Part shown: positions 36,639 through 46,445 of the stretch, in pieces | Numbering within the stretch: position 1 is the first letter of the stretch | How the letters are laid out: every line of letters begins with the position of its first letter | DNA from: Tethya wilhelma | Lineage: Eukaryota > Porifera > Demospongiae > Tethyida > Tethyidae | Assembly: GCA_964030475.1 (NCBI GenBank) | Contig: CAXIPT010000002.1 | Location: 10,558,373-10,622,372 of the forward strand | Length of the DNA stretch: 64,000 bases | Direction: 5' to 3' | Made by a program: the position numbers and the translations under genes | Notes under the pieces: model-generated | What the model was told of the DNA's origin: nothing | Seen by the model: only the letters and a program-made list of their open reading frames with translations | Databases searched by the model: none

Positions 36639-36817
36639 GATGGCGGCAGGTGAAGACAAATAAGCAGCTAGAAGAACACCAACTTCACCTCACACAAGTA
36701 GCAGCTGCGTTTTGTTAACGTTTAGCTCACGTGCGCATGTATCTGTGACCTTTGTCCATGGTTGCAGTGCTGTCTTCTAGTTCTCTTCAAAGCAGTCAAA
36801 GTAGATATTCTGTGAAA
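36639..36817. promoter_or_regulatory. divergent SF3B1/CIR1 promoter
   Basis: 179 bp between two start codons on opposite strands. It contains CTCACGTGCGCATG at about 36727-36740, which combines an E-box core (CACGTG) with part of an NRF1-like GCGCATGCGC motif. The layout suggests one bidirectional promoter for two RNA-related nuclear proteins. Confidence 0.5.
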
Positions 36818-38117
36818 ATGGCGTACGAGAATTTCATGTGCAACAAGGATTTCCATCCTAGCAACATCAGAAACATGAGAAAAGTAAGTGTGTCTATAGC
36901 AGCTGCTTCAATCAGAGGTGGTTTGGTCCCACGCGCTGTTCCTCGTTCTGCTGTAGATGTATGAAGCTGAGCAGCGGCTGAAACAGGAGGCGAAGAAGCA
37001 GGAAGAGTTGAGGCAGCAATATCTCAAGGAACAAGAAGTCTATAAGAGCAAGTGAGTTGGTTTAAAAAAAGTGTTTAGTCAAGTGACCTTTAACCTCTGC
37101 TGTGATGGCATTACAGGGAACTAATAGGGAAAGCAAACCCCCTCAATTTCATGTATGAACCCCCACCAGGCTTTCAAAAAGGTACGTGGCAGCTAGATGA
37201 ACCTTTCCGTAGTTACTAGTAAGATCAGTTCTTAAATCCACACATATTTAATAGTCACATGAATATCCACCTGTCTATCTTACCCTCCCAGACCAAGGCA
37301 AACCCAGTGAGGCTGGTGGTGAGGGAGAGAGTGAACCAAGACTAAAGTTTGACTGGCAGAAGACGGGCCGAACAGCTCCCAGGGAGGACTATGCTAAGGA
37401 CATGCAACTGAGAGACCAACCGTTTGGCATTGAAGTTCGCAATGTGAAGTGTATCAAATGTGGGAAGTGGGGACACATCAATACGGACAGAGAGGTGAGC
37501 AGACTCCGCCCACATTGCCACACCCACTCATTACATGCCATCAATGGTTGCAGTGTCCACTGTTTGGTAAAGCCAGGCCTGAGCCAACTCCCGGCGATGG
37601 CAGTACCCCTGCACCCCCTGCCCCCCTGCCAGACCTTGACCTGATGGAAGATGGAATGATCTTCAAACAGTGTGTCAAGGACAGGATCGTGGACTCGACT
37701 GCTACCAACCAACAGATCATAGCATCAGACGACGAACAGGCAATGGAATATGGGGAACTGCTAGAAGGATTCTCAAAGAAAGAACGCAAGAAGATTCTCC
37801 GTAAGCTCTCCAAGATGGACCCAGCCGAGGATGGGAGGAGGAGATCAAAGAAGAAACACTCGAAGAAACATTCAAAGAAGAGAAAGAGAGCAGCCACTCC
37901 TTCAACCTCTTCCTCCTCATCAGAGAGCGAATCAGAGTCAGAGTCCGAGGGACAACAGCAGAGGAGACGACATCATCATTCCAAAAAGACCACCTCTCAT
38001 CGTCATGGCAACCACAGACGGCACTCTAGTTCTGAAAGCGACAGTGAGAGTAGAACTCATCGTAAAAGACATTCATCTTCCAAATCCAAACACAAAGAAA
38101 GACACAGAACAAGCTAA
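36818..38117 (+). CDS. CIR1: corepressor interacting with RBPJ 1 (CIR1)
   Basis: Five exons (36818-36883, 36957-37051, 37117-37181, 37292-37494, 37554-38117) encode 330 residues. The start [16 protein letters not shown] matches the family start, followed by a coiled coil ([20 protein letters not shown]), [10 protein letters not shown], and the zinc knuckle [16 protein letters not shown] (C-X2-C-X4-H-X4-C). The C-terminal third is a basic SR/KH-rich tail. In vertebrates CIR1 links the Notch effector RBPJ to histone deacetylases and also binds splicing factors. The ATG at 36818 is chosen by family fit; an in-frame ATG at 36758 would add 20 residues. A partial copy of the tail lies at 45415-45655. 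Confidence 0.9.
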
Positions 38118-38311
38118 TGTAATTTGCACATTCTCTTTTATCTCCACATGCACACAATAATAAAATTAATTATGATGATTATTGTCAATAAATTGTATTC
38201 TTGATTATTTCAGTGAATGTCATTAATATTCGGGGCACAGGGATGATTAACATAATAACCTGAAACTAGAAATACAGAAATTAACCACAAGCTCAATAAT
38301 ATAATTTTTGA

Positions 38312-39839
38312 CTATTGAGCTAATGGTTTTCTATATTATTTAGCCTGTATCCAGACTCTGTACATCTTTAGCTGTCTCCCTCTGTTCACTTGGAGCCTCC
38401 TGTCCACTTAGAGCTGCTCCTTTGTCAGACCAGCTCCACTCAGCAGTCGATCCACCTCACCTGTAAGGGACAGCAATCTTTGGAGAAATATGGGTGGGCG
38501 TATCGCGTACCTTCAGTGAAGAAATAGACTCTCGTGCCATCTCCTCTCACATAGAAATTATCAGACAAACACCGACCTGAATGAAATTGAAAGGCAATCA
38601 ATGAAGGATTATAGCAGGAAACACAATCCAACAGCCCATCAGTGGATTTGGTTAGTTCAAACAATATTCTATATGTCAGCTCTGTGTGCATTGCAAACAC
38701 ACAGTACAAATGGTGTGAAGATTTTACAAACCTACCTTTCTTGAATCTGAGTTGAGCCATGTCGTATCTGCCATAGTCTCTGAAGAGGATCATCCCACCT
38801 GGTCTGAGATGGCTGGCCAACAGACCCACCACAGACTGAAACCTGGCGGGGGGGGGAGAGAGAGAGAGAGAGAGATTCACGATCTGGTTGAAGGACAGAA
38901 TAAAGAAAGAACGGTAAAACTTCTCTAGTCTGTAATTTTCCCCAAACCAAATTTTTTTTATTAATGCAGAAAATCAAATGCTGCAATACAAATGTCAATC
39001 ACACAGTGACTATCACGTACTGCTGTGGTTGAATGGCCGAGAGGACAAATATCATTATGATGAGATGAAGGGAGCCACGGGGAAATGGGAGGGGCAAAGT
39101 GGGTGTGGTTATGTCACAGTGAAATGCAAGATAGCGAGAGGTGTCATACAATGGATGCTCCTATAACAGGTCACATGATCAACACATAGGTATCGTATAA
39201 GAGATCACATGATCTAAAATACCTTGACGATTTGTACTGCTGACTCAGCATAATCACAGCAGTAGACAAAGAGGCGTGGATCAGGGTTGGTTTGGAGTAT
39301 TGGAAACACCGTGTTCCCCACGCCGCACCCGACCTGGGGGGGGGGGAGGGGTGGATGATGTCATCACAGTATATAACTAGATCACAAATTTAGTTGCTAT
39401 TGCCAACGTCCTAATGCTCACAATTTCATGGTACACCTCAGTGGCTCTATTTTATTTTTAAAATTTCTTTCTTTTTAAAATTTTTCAATGCATAATACAG
39501 TATCAACTGTACAACATTGCTCAAGCTGTAATGCATTGCCACTGCTCTGTGTGAATGCAGATCCTTTACCTCCAAGATAGTGAACCTTTCATCGTGAGTC
39601 TGGCTCCCAGGAGTGTCGCTGTCCTTCGGGTCATGTGACTGGGTGTCCTTCTTCAGCTCAGGGAATTCTGTGAACAGCCAATGGCGATCTTTAAAGAACC
39701 TAATAAATGAAACCATTATTTTTAAATGTATTATAGCCAACCTATTGCATTGAGCTAGTGAGCTACCTGTTCTGGTGCTGCTGGTAGAATTCATCCCAGT
39801 GTTGTGAGGCCTCGTCTTCAAATCTCTCTGCAAGAAGAA
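38312..39839 (-). pseudogene. METTL2-like copy with premature stops (5' end missing)
   Basis: Carries exons equivalent to E3-E9 of the complete copy at 45854-47717, with splice sites kept. In the last exon TAT becomes TAA (38408-38410), so reading stops after LTKEQL and the conserved end ([20 protein letters not shown]) is lost. A few codons later an extra in-frame TAA arises from a small insertion (AAATAATATAG). The first two exons are absent because the contig ends at the N at 39911. It could be a decayed paralogue, a null allele or low-quality sequence. The matching blocks (37.88-39.84 and 45.42-47.39 kb) suggest one segmental or allelic duplication. Confidence 0.75.
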
Positions 39840-39960
39840 GAAGAAGGGAAAAACAAAAACAAAAGACCAGCACAGAGGAAACCACTTAAAAGAAAAGAAA
39901 AGAAAGGAAGNCCTTCCTTTTGGTTTCCTCTGTGCTGGTCTTTTGTTTTTTCCCCTTCTG
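39840..39960. mobile_element. SINE remnants facing each other across an N
   Basis: Left of the N is A-rich sequence with GACCAGCACAGAGGAAACC; right of it GGTTTCCTCTGTGCTGGTC, the reverse complement. Both match the tail end of the tRNA-derived SINE at 44523-44836. Two contig ends broken in copies of the same repeat would produce this. Confidence 0.6.
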
Positions 39961-40252
39961 CTTATTCTTCTTTTCTATCCCCTAACAGATGTAACAATGA
40001 GCAGCACGTGGGTGTGGGCGGAGACATTAATGTTTTACTGGTACACCAAAAACTGAAGCAGAAGTAGCCGCACGGCCGGACCTAGCTGTATCACCCAACA
40101 TCTGACAGTAAGCCTGCACGATCAAATTCAGTGCAATTGTCATAAATTGATGTGTGTGCTTTTCTAGTTCCTTTGCTGTCGAGTTTAGTGGTTAGCTATG
40201 TGGTTTGTTTATCACTATTTAGAAGCAGGTGGTAAACTGACTTTGGCAAGTC

Positions 40253-40930
40253 ATGTCTGAGAAAACAGCACTTCATGAGGTAAGGCTGTAATACAACCAG
40301 TGAAAGATTTACACAAGTTAAGAGTTTAAGTAGCTGATGATCATGATGAGTCTCACTACCTTCGAGTTTTGTTGACTTTCATTTATAATAATGTCATTCC
40401 CACCCACCCTCTCTCTCACAGGCTGGTCCTCAGCCTCCTCCATATTCTGCCCAACCAACAGAAAAGACCTCTCTTCAACAGCCCATGGTAAATCTACCAA
40501 ACAATATCTACTATGTTTGTTTGTTTACATTTACAAGTACATAATTATTATGCAATTACGTAAAATGAGTCACTTCCGTATGGCAAAAATGTACAGAGCA
40601 ATATGGAGAAACGAGCAGCTGTCATTTACTTCCGTATGGCAAAAATAACTATTTCTAGTATCACTCAAAATACTTCTGGTTTTTGATGACATTGATTGCG
40701 CCCACTCTATAGTGTGTATCCTAACATTAGATGCCTATGTAGTTCTTAAACTAAATATTTATTATTGCTAGATGTCGCTGTTGTTCACTTGCAGCAAACT
40801 ACCATTGTTGCTACCCAGCCAATTGTGATCCAGCAGCCGATCTTCAGGGACATGCCTGTGATGATCACTCTGGATAATGGAGAGAAGGTAGCCAGTGCCT
40901 AAAACTGTTACTTGCCATGTGCTGTGTTTC

Positions 40931-40972
<42 letters not shown>

Positions 40973-41499
40973 CATACTGTATTAGTGGGTAAATTTGGTA
41001 AATTTGCGAATTATTCTTTAAATCGCCGAACTAAAAGTCGACAAATAGTTATAATCACATATAAACAATCCAGCATACAGAATTAAATCGCCAAATTTAA
41101 AATTGCCAACTATGTACCCAGTCCTACTGTACTGGGAATAACAGGTAAATTTAGAGGGCTTAAAATTTGATGATTTCCCATTTTAGCATGATTGCAGGAA
41201 TGGCACGGATGGCCCATTAGTGTAATACATATGGTATTGAAACAATAGTCTTGTCTTTGAACTGTCAAGATTAAATTTACATGCACATATACACTAAAAA
41301 GGTGGAGACAACTCTTCGATACAAGAACGGTCTCCTGCCATGGATAATTTGCCTGGTGGTCTTCTTGACGTGCACTGCCTTCACCTTCATCTGTGGGTGG
41401 GTTGGTCTGTTTGCCCTCTGCATCAAACCCCTCAAAGACGTCTACCACCTGGACCCTGAGGGCAACGTGGTTGGCGTCTACAAGAGGATAGAAATATAG
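40253..41499 (+). CDS. LITAF-domain-like membrane protein lacking zinc-binding cysteines
   Basis: Four exons (40253-40279, 40422-40487, 40795-40887, 41302-41499) encode 127 residues. The N-terminal half is Pro/Gln-rich with a PPPY motif (PQPPPYSAQP) that could bind WW-domain ubiquitin ligases, as in LITAF. The C-terminal half follows the LITAF pattern: a beta strand (VETTLRYKNGLLPW), a hydrophobic membrane-inserting segment (IICLVVFLTCTAFTFICGW), then IKPLKDVYHLDPEGNVVGVY and KR. LITAF proteins normally carry a Cys pair before and after the hydrophobic segment that jointly bind zinc. Here those places read TLDNGE and HLDPEGN, so both pairs are gone. The exon 4 acceptor (CTAAAAAG) has no pyrimidine tract. 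Endosomal membrane location is inferred from family. Confidence 0.7.
40973..41133. mobile_element. MITE-like element in the LITAF-like gene
   Basis: About 160 bp in intron 3. The left end reads ATACTGTATTAGTGGGTAAA and the right end GTACCCAGTCCTACTGTACT, forming an imperfect inverted repeat with AAATTTG-type motifs following on both sides. No coding capacity. Confidence 0.45.
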
Positions 41500-42089
41500 A
41501 TGCACCACCATGATAATGTTATTGTATATAACTATTGATCACCCAGGCTTAGCTAACTTCTGATCATGTGCTCTGTTCAACGCACAATGCCGTGTACTTA
41601 TATACCTAGACAGCAGTTTTTATGCCATGTGTCATGTGTGTGTTAAATTAATCTGTAAACCGACACCTGTAAAGTATGAATGTGATTGCTCTGTATTAAG
41701 GAGTATAATTATATATTTGTACAAAACAGGAAAAGGGGGAGACAATAATATTATTATCGGTTTGACAGATGTACATCTGTCAAACCCATAATAATAATAA
41801 TAATTATTGTCTCCCCCTTTTCACTTGATCTATTAAATTAATTATAGTCATGCATAAAAAGCAGCTAGCGCTGGCCTAAACGATCAAGTGATATATGGCA
41901 CTGGTCTATATACTAACTTAATATGGAGTTCGATCATTTTTTTTTCCCCCTACAGAAATTATTATTCTGTGTCATCATTTATTTCAATCTATATAAAACA
42001 CAAAATTTAGCCTCAAAGTATAAACAAAATAAATACAGTAATAATTATTATTGCTGTTGGCACATTAATACAACAATGGCCGCCATTAG
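41500..42089. other. convergent 3' region between LITAF-like gene and GARS end
   Basis: About 590 bp, AT-rich. It includes the strong hairpin at 41731-41821; otherwise nothing recognised. Confidence 0.4.
41731..41821. repeat. 91 bp near-perfect hairpin
   Basis: The arms are AAAAGGGGGAGACAATAAT and its complement at the far end, then AT-rich ATT repeats of unequal length, then GGTTTGACAGATGT meeting ACATCTGTCAAACC with no loop at 41771-41774. About 230 bp after the LITAF-like stop codon, so possibly within its 3' UTR. Confidence 0.85.
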
Positions 42090-42442
42090 CTATTGAGTTG
42101 TCTCTTGACCCAAGAAGACTGGGTACTGTTTCATGACATCATCCCAGGTCATGTGACCAGCAATGAGGTCAGACACTGTCGAAGCTAGTTCGTCAATCTG
42201 CAGAGTTAGAGGTCAAAGATCATCACTATGGCAATGACAACCTGAGGCGGTGCAGTACCTTCATTCTAACTTGTTTGGTCGTGTTTCTCTCTCTGAGGGT
42301 GACTGTGTTGCTAGAGAGCGTGTCAAAGTCGACTGTCACTCCAAATGGAATGGCTATCTCATCTGTCCTAGCATAGCGACGACCAATGGAACCAGAACTG
42401 TCATCTACCTTATTGGAGACACCATGGCGCTTCAGGCTAGCA

Positions 42443-42487
<45 letters not shown>

Positions 42488-42624
42488 AATGATAACATCT
42501 TTGATTGGATACAAAACAGATGATTTATTATAATCTTGTGTTTGTCACTACTAACCTATTTTCGTGACAAATGGCTTGAACTCGTAGTTTCCACTCAGGG
42601 GTAGGATGGAGCAGCTGACGGGGG
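42090..42624 (-). CDS. GARS1: glycyl-tRNA synthetase, C-terminal exons (5' cut by gap)
   Basis: Three exons (42624-42556, 42443-42259, 42197-42090). They encode [19 protein letters not shown], then the anticodon-binding domain ([37 protein letters not shown]) and the end [17 protein letters not shown]. The first exon repeats the last exon of the GARS copy on the plus strand (59634-59837) almost base for base. The two pieces are therefore the same gene or alleles of it, and this contig (39912-42624) is probably misplaced and inverted. The CT tract at 42448-42485 (minus-strand sense) leads into the exon beginning at 42443. Confidence 0.88.
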
Positions 42625-42625
42625 N

Positions 42626-43991
42626 TGTGTGACTATCAGTTGCAGTCCCCTGGGGTGGATGAGAGTCAGCTGATAGCGTATGACGCTCCTCACGAGTGCC
42701 GCAGGAAACTCCAACTGGAGAAGCTGCTAAACCGGTAAGACTGGTTTTACAGACTGGTAAGACTAGTAATGATGGTCGTTGGTGTGTGTGTGTAGGAGTG
42801 AAGACCAGGTGAGAGAGGAGGAGGTGCTGATGGCTGAACTGAGGAAGATAGAGCTGAGGAAGAAAGAGAGAGAAAAGAAGCAGCAAGATCTCCAGAAGCT
42901 CATCTCAGCAGCTGAACAGAACACAGAGGGGTAAGGGACTAGCGAGATGGAGTGATGTGGAGTGAGAGTGTGTGTGTTTCTCTCTAGGCGTAAAGGGGTC
43001 AGTAAGAAGGCCCCTCCCAGCTCCATTAGCAAGAAGATGAAGAGTGGCGGTGCACCAGGCCACTCCAAGGTGAGCCTCTCTCTTTTTCTGTCAGTTACTG
43101 TGCCTTTATCTCTGTCTCTCTTATACCCACCTAGGCTGAAGGCTCCATTGTGTTCAAGTCCTATGACAAGTCCAGTGGTGTGTCACTGAGGAGCAGTAAG
43201 GTAAGGTGTAGCTGCATCTCTAGGAATATTAGTTATTATCATGTTGCACCTGTCATGATGATGTCAGATGAAGACGCCCATGACGCTGGGCCAGAAGAAG
43301 GCTAAGGCAATAGAGCAACTGCTGGAGGAGCTGGGAATTGGTGCGTTGCTAAGATACTGTCTCCATGGTTACTGTCATTTTGTGTTATCATGGCAACTAT
43401 AGCGTTGAGACCAATGCCAACAGAACAGATCTGTGTTCAGTTTAACGACCTAAGGTAAGGTGATTGGTACTGTGTGTATGTGTCTATAAGTACCTGTCTC
43501 TCTCTGTCTGTGTACGTGTGCTACAGGAATAGTATTCTCCTCCTCCTGGAGCTCAAGGCTGGCTACGATGCCTGTGAGTTTGAGCTGCAGTCTTTGAAGC
43601 ACCGATACGAGAGCCTTCCCTCAGAGAGGCAGGCCAAGATCACCCTCCCAGGTGAGACAATGGCTGTGTGTGTTGATTAGCTCTCATGATCATAAGGTCT
43701 CTCTCTTTCTCACCTACAGATCTTGAACTAGCCCCTCACACACCTAAGAAGGTAAGGTCGTTTTTTTAGGATAGCTATAGTGCCATTGTGATGGCTGTGT
43801 GTCTGTCCCTGCAGCTGTTGACCTCCAGCCTGCCTGTCATGGACCCTGTCACCTCTGCCAGTGGAGGGGTAAGAAACAGCTGCTGTTGGTCTCTCAAGAG
43901 AGAGAGATTCATGTGTTCTGTTCCCCCCATACAGAGGAAGAGAAGGCTGGCCACTATGGAGTCAGCAGTCAAGAAACACAGAAAGAACTAG
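42626..43991 (+). CDS. DMAP1: DNMT1-associated protein 1, 3' part
   Basis: Ten exons from the gap at 42625 to the stop at 43991 (first 42626-42734, last 43935-43991). The protein reads PHECRRKLQLEKLLNR, EVLMAELRKIELRKKEREKK, QDLQKLISAAEQ, then VSLRSSKMKTPMTLGQKKAK, IEQLLEELGI, PTEQICVQFNDLR and ends in a basic tail SAVKKHRKN. This is the coiled-coil and C-terminal region of DMAP1, a subunit of the NuA4/TIP60 and SRCAP chromatin complexes. The SANT-like domain at the N-terminus is missing because the contig begins here. Confidence 0.9.
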
Positions 43992-44522
43992 TCCATGCAT
44001 TTCATTTTAAATATCATAAGATTAATCTTTCTTCACTCTCGTAAAATTAATGTTTGCTTACATAATTCTAGCATGTAGGCCAACATTAAGTGCACACTAT
44101 ATATGATATCCCTTTGTAGCAACCATTGTTAATTTGTAAGTGGTTCATTGCTTAGACTATCAAAATTCTGATTTCTCTGTATTGTCGACCCTTTACCAAA
44201 TAACAGGGTTTTACAGGCAGACACTATGCAATAGAAAATGTACATGCATTATTATGTGCTGATAAGACAGCTGTAGAAGATTGTTAATTCATAGAGTACA
44301 GTGAATTACAGTTCATTGTTCATGTGCTTCAACCAATGAAAGAGCACCAACACCTATGGCTTGCACCCTATAGCAACACTATATGCTTACACATAAGACA
44401 ATCCTACATTAGGCGAATGCTCGGAATCTTTAAAAGGGCTATAGCTTAACCACACCAGAAGCTTTAATGTAAAAATTAAAAAGGTTAAAAAAAACAGCTA
44501 TCTTAGGTAGGAATGTTAGTCC
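43992..44522. other. AT-rich spacer after DMAP1
   Basis: About 530 bp containing the DMAP1 3' UTR. Nothing else recognised. Confidence 0.35.
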
Positions 44523-44553
44523 ATGGTTAAGAAAAAAAAGAAAAAAAAAAAAG

Positions 44554-44585
<32 letters not shown>

Positions 44586-44836
44586 CCAGCACAGAGGAAG
44601 CCACTCAGTCTTAGCTTCCAAGACATCCCACATTCAGCAGGTGGCAGGTTCTTATCATCCCGACCCAGTGACCAACAGCCTTCGGTACACTGGTCCCCCC
44701 TTTCGGGCCATGCCATATACAGGCATGTAGGCTGAGGTGAGTCAGAGCTCCCGCAGGATGACTCGAACCCGCACACCTGGTTACAGTGGGCGCTCTTGGT
44801 GTAACGCCTTAACCACTGTGCCACATGTGCTGGCTG
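44523..44836 (-). mobile_element. tRNA-derived SINE
   Basis: Read on the minus strand it starts GCCAGCACATGTGGCACAGT. It has an A-box-like TGGCACAGTGGTTAAGG (about 44803-44822) and a B-box GGTTCGAGTCATCC (about 44756-44770), spaced as in a type II tRNA. A tRNA-unrelated body follows, then a long T-rich tail (44530-44583). The first and last unique bases are inverted repeats (GCCAGCACA / TGTGCTGGC). The cloverleaf is degenerate, so this is not scored as a tRNA gene. Fragments of the same element occur at the N at 39911. Confidence 0.7.
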
Positions 44837-44879
44837 AGAATTAGAGAGGCTTCTTTCATCTTTATACTTTAATAATTGA

Positions 44880-45303
44880 TTTAATATTAATAAAGATGAG
44901 AAGGAAAAAATTTGTCAGTCGCGAATCCCCGACCTCGGACCTGTAGGTTGAAACCTCTTCACCCAGACAATTGTTCTAGAGTGTCCTGTGCTTACGTAAT
45001 ATCAACATTAGACTTTTTAAAAATTAACTGAATCGCCACTGCGCACGTACTGATGGAGACCCTGTACCATATTATTATTGCCTACCTTTCTCCTCCCTTT
45101 TCCCCCTCCTACTCCACCCACCATTAAAGAAGGTCTGGCCCGCGAAAGGCGCTTGCTGTGTGCACAAAGTGCTTGGTAAAAAAAAACCATAGATAATTAA
45201 CCTCACGGAACTATGAAAAAACAAAACAAAAACAACTGATAATTATGCAACAGTTAGTCAAACACCACAAGCAGCTACAATAATATAATATTATTGTGTC
45301 TAT
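44880..45303. other. spacer with a possible second tRNA-like sequence
   Basis: Minus-strand GGTCGGGGATTCGCGACTGA near 44915-44935 resembles a B-box, preceded by TGGGTGAAGAGGTTTCAACC. The match is too weak to call. The rest is AT-rich and gene-free. Confidence 0.25.
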
Positions 45304-45304
45304 G

Positions 45305-45424
45305 ATAGTCTCTTGTACACTCCAACTACGTTGCCATGGGCATCAAGGGTAGACGTCCTTGAGGTCTTTGATGCAGAATGCTATGAGACCAAAGAAGCCA
45401 CAGATGCCCGTGAAGGCCGTGCAA
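45305..45424 (-). pseudogene. LITAF-like last-exon fragment with frameshift
   Basis: The minus strand reads CTAFTGICGFFGLIAFCIKD then LKDVY, a close relative of the LITAF-like protein at 40253-41499. A frame change follows, after which LDAHGNVVGVYKRLS and a stop appear. As in the intact gene, the zinc cysteines are absent. The homology stops where the CIR1 tail copy begins on the other strand. Confidence 0.65.
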
Positions 45425-45655
45425 GAGAGCAGCCACTCCTTCGACCTCCTCCTCATCAGAGAGTGAGTCAGAGTCAGAGTCCGAGGGACAACAGCAGAAG
45501 AGACGACATAAGAAGACCACCTCTCATCGTCATGGCAACCACAGACGGCACTCTATAGCTAGCTCTGAAAGTGACAGTGAAAGTAGAACTCATCGTAAAA
45601 GACATTCATCTTCTAAATCCAAACACAAAGAAAGACACAGAACAGGCTAATGCAA
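45415..45655 (+). pseudogene. partial copy of the CIR1 tail
   Basis: About 240 bp matching 37880-38118, including the Ser-Glu repeat, the basic tail and the stop, with small indels. It has no upstream exons. It continues in parallel with the METTL2-like duplicate, so this is the left edge of the duplicated block. Confidence 0.75.
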
Positions 45656-45853
45656 ATGATTATAATTTGCACTTTCTCTTTTAGCTTCACATGCACACAA
45701 TTATTATAATTATTGTCAATCATCTAAATTGTATTCTTGATTGTTTCAGTGATCATGAATGTCATTAATATTTTGGGCACAGAGATGATTAACATAATAA
45801 CCTGAAACTAGAAATACAGAAATTAACCACAAGCTCAACAATATACTTTTTGA

Positions 45854-46397
45854 CTATTGAGCTAATGGTTTTCTGTATTTAGCCTGTATCCAGACTCTGT
45901 ACATCTTTAGCTGTCTCCCTCTGTTCACTTGGAGCCTCCTGTCCACATAGAGCTGCTCTCTTGTCAGACCAGCTCCACTCAGCAGTCGATCCACCTCACC
46001 TATATATAAGAGACAGCAATCTTTGGAGGAATATGGGTGGGCCTATCGCGTACCTTCAGTGAAAAAATAGACTCTCGTGCCATCTCCTCTCACATAGAAA
46101 TTATCAGACAAACACCGACCTGAATGAAATTGAAAGGCAATGAATAAAGCATCACAGCAGCAAACACATTCTGACAGCCTATCAGTGGATTTGGTTAGTT
46201 TAAACAATTATTTTTCGCATTTATGCCAGCTGTGTGTGCATTGCAAACACACAGTACATACTACATGGTGGGAAGTTTTATAAGCCCACCTTTCTTGAAT
46301 CTGAGTTGAGCCATGTCATATCTGCCATAGTCTCTGAAGAGGATCATCCCACCTGGTCTGAGATGGTCAGCCAACAGACCCACCACAGACTGAAACC

Positions 46398-46445
<48 letters not shown>

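Noticed and set aside
41110..41511. 133-residue minus-strand open frame
   Set aside because: It overlaps the last LITAF-like exon in antisense and has no family signature.
44750..44836. Canonical tRNA gene
   Set aside because: A and B boxes are present but the stems do not pair well and the sequence continues into a body and T-rich tail, so it is a SINE.
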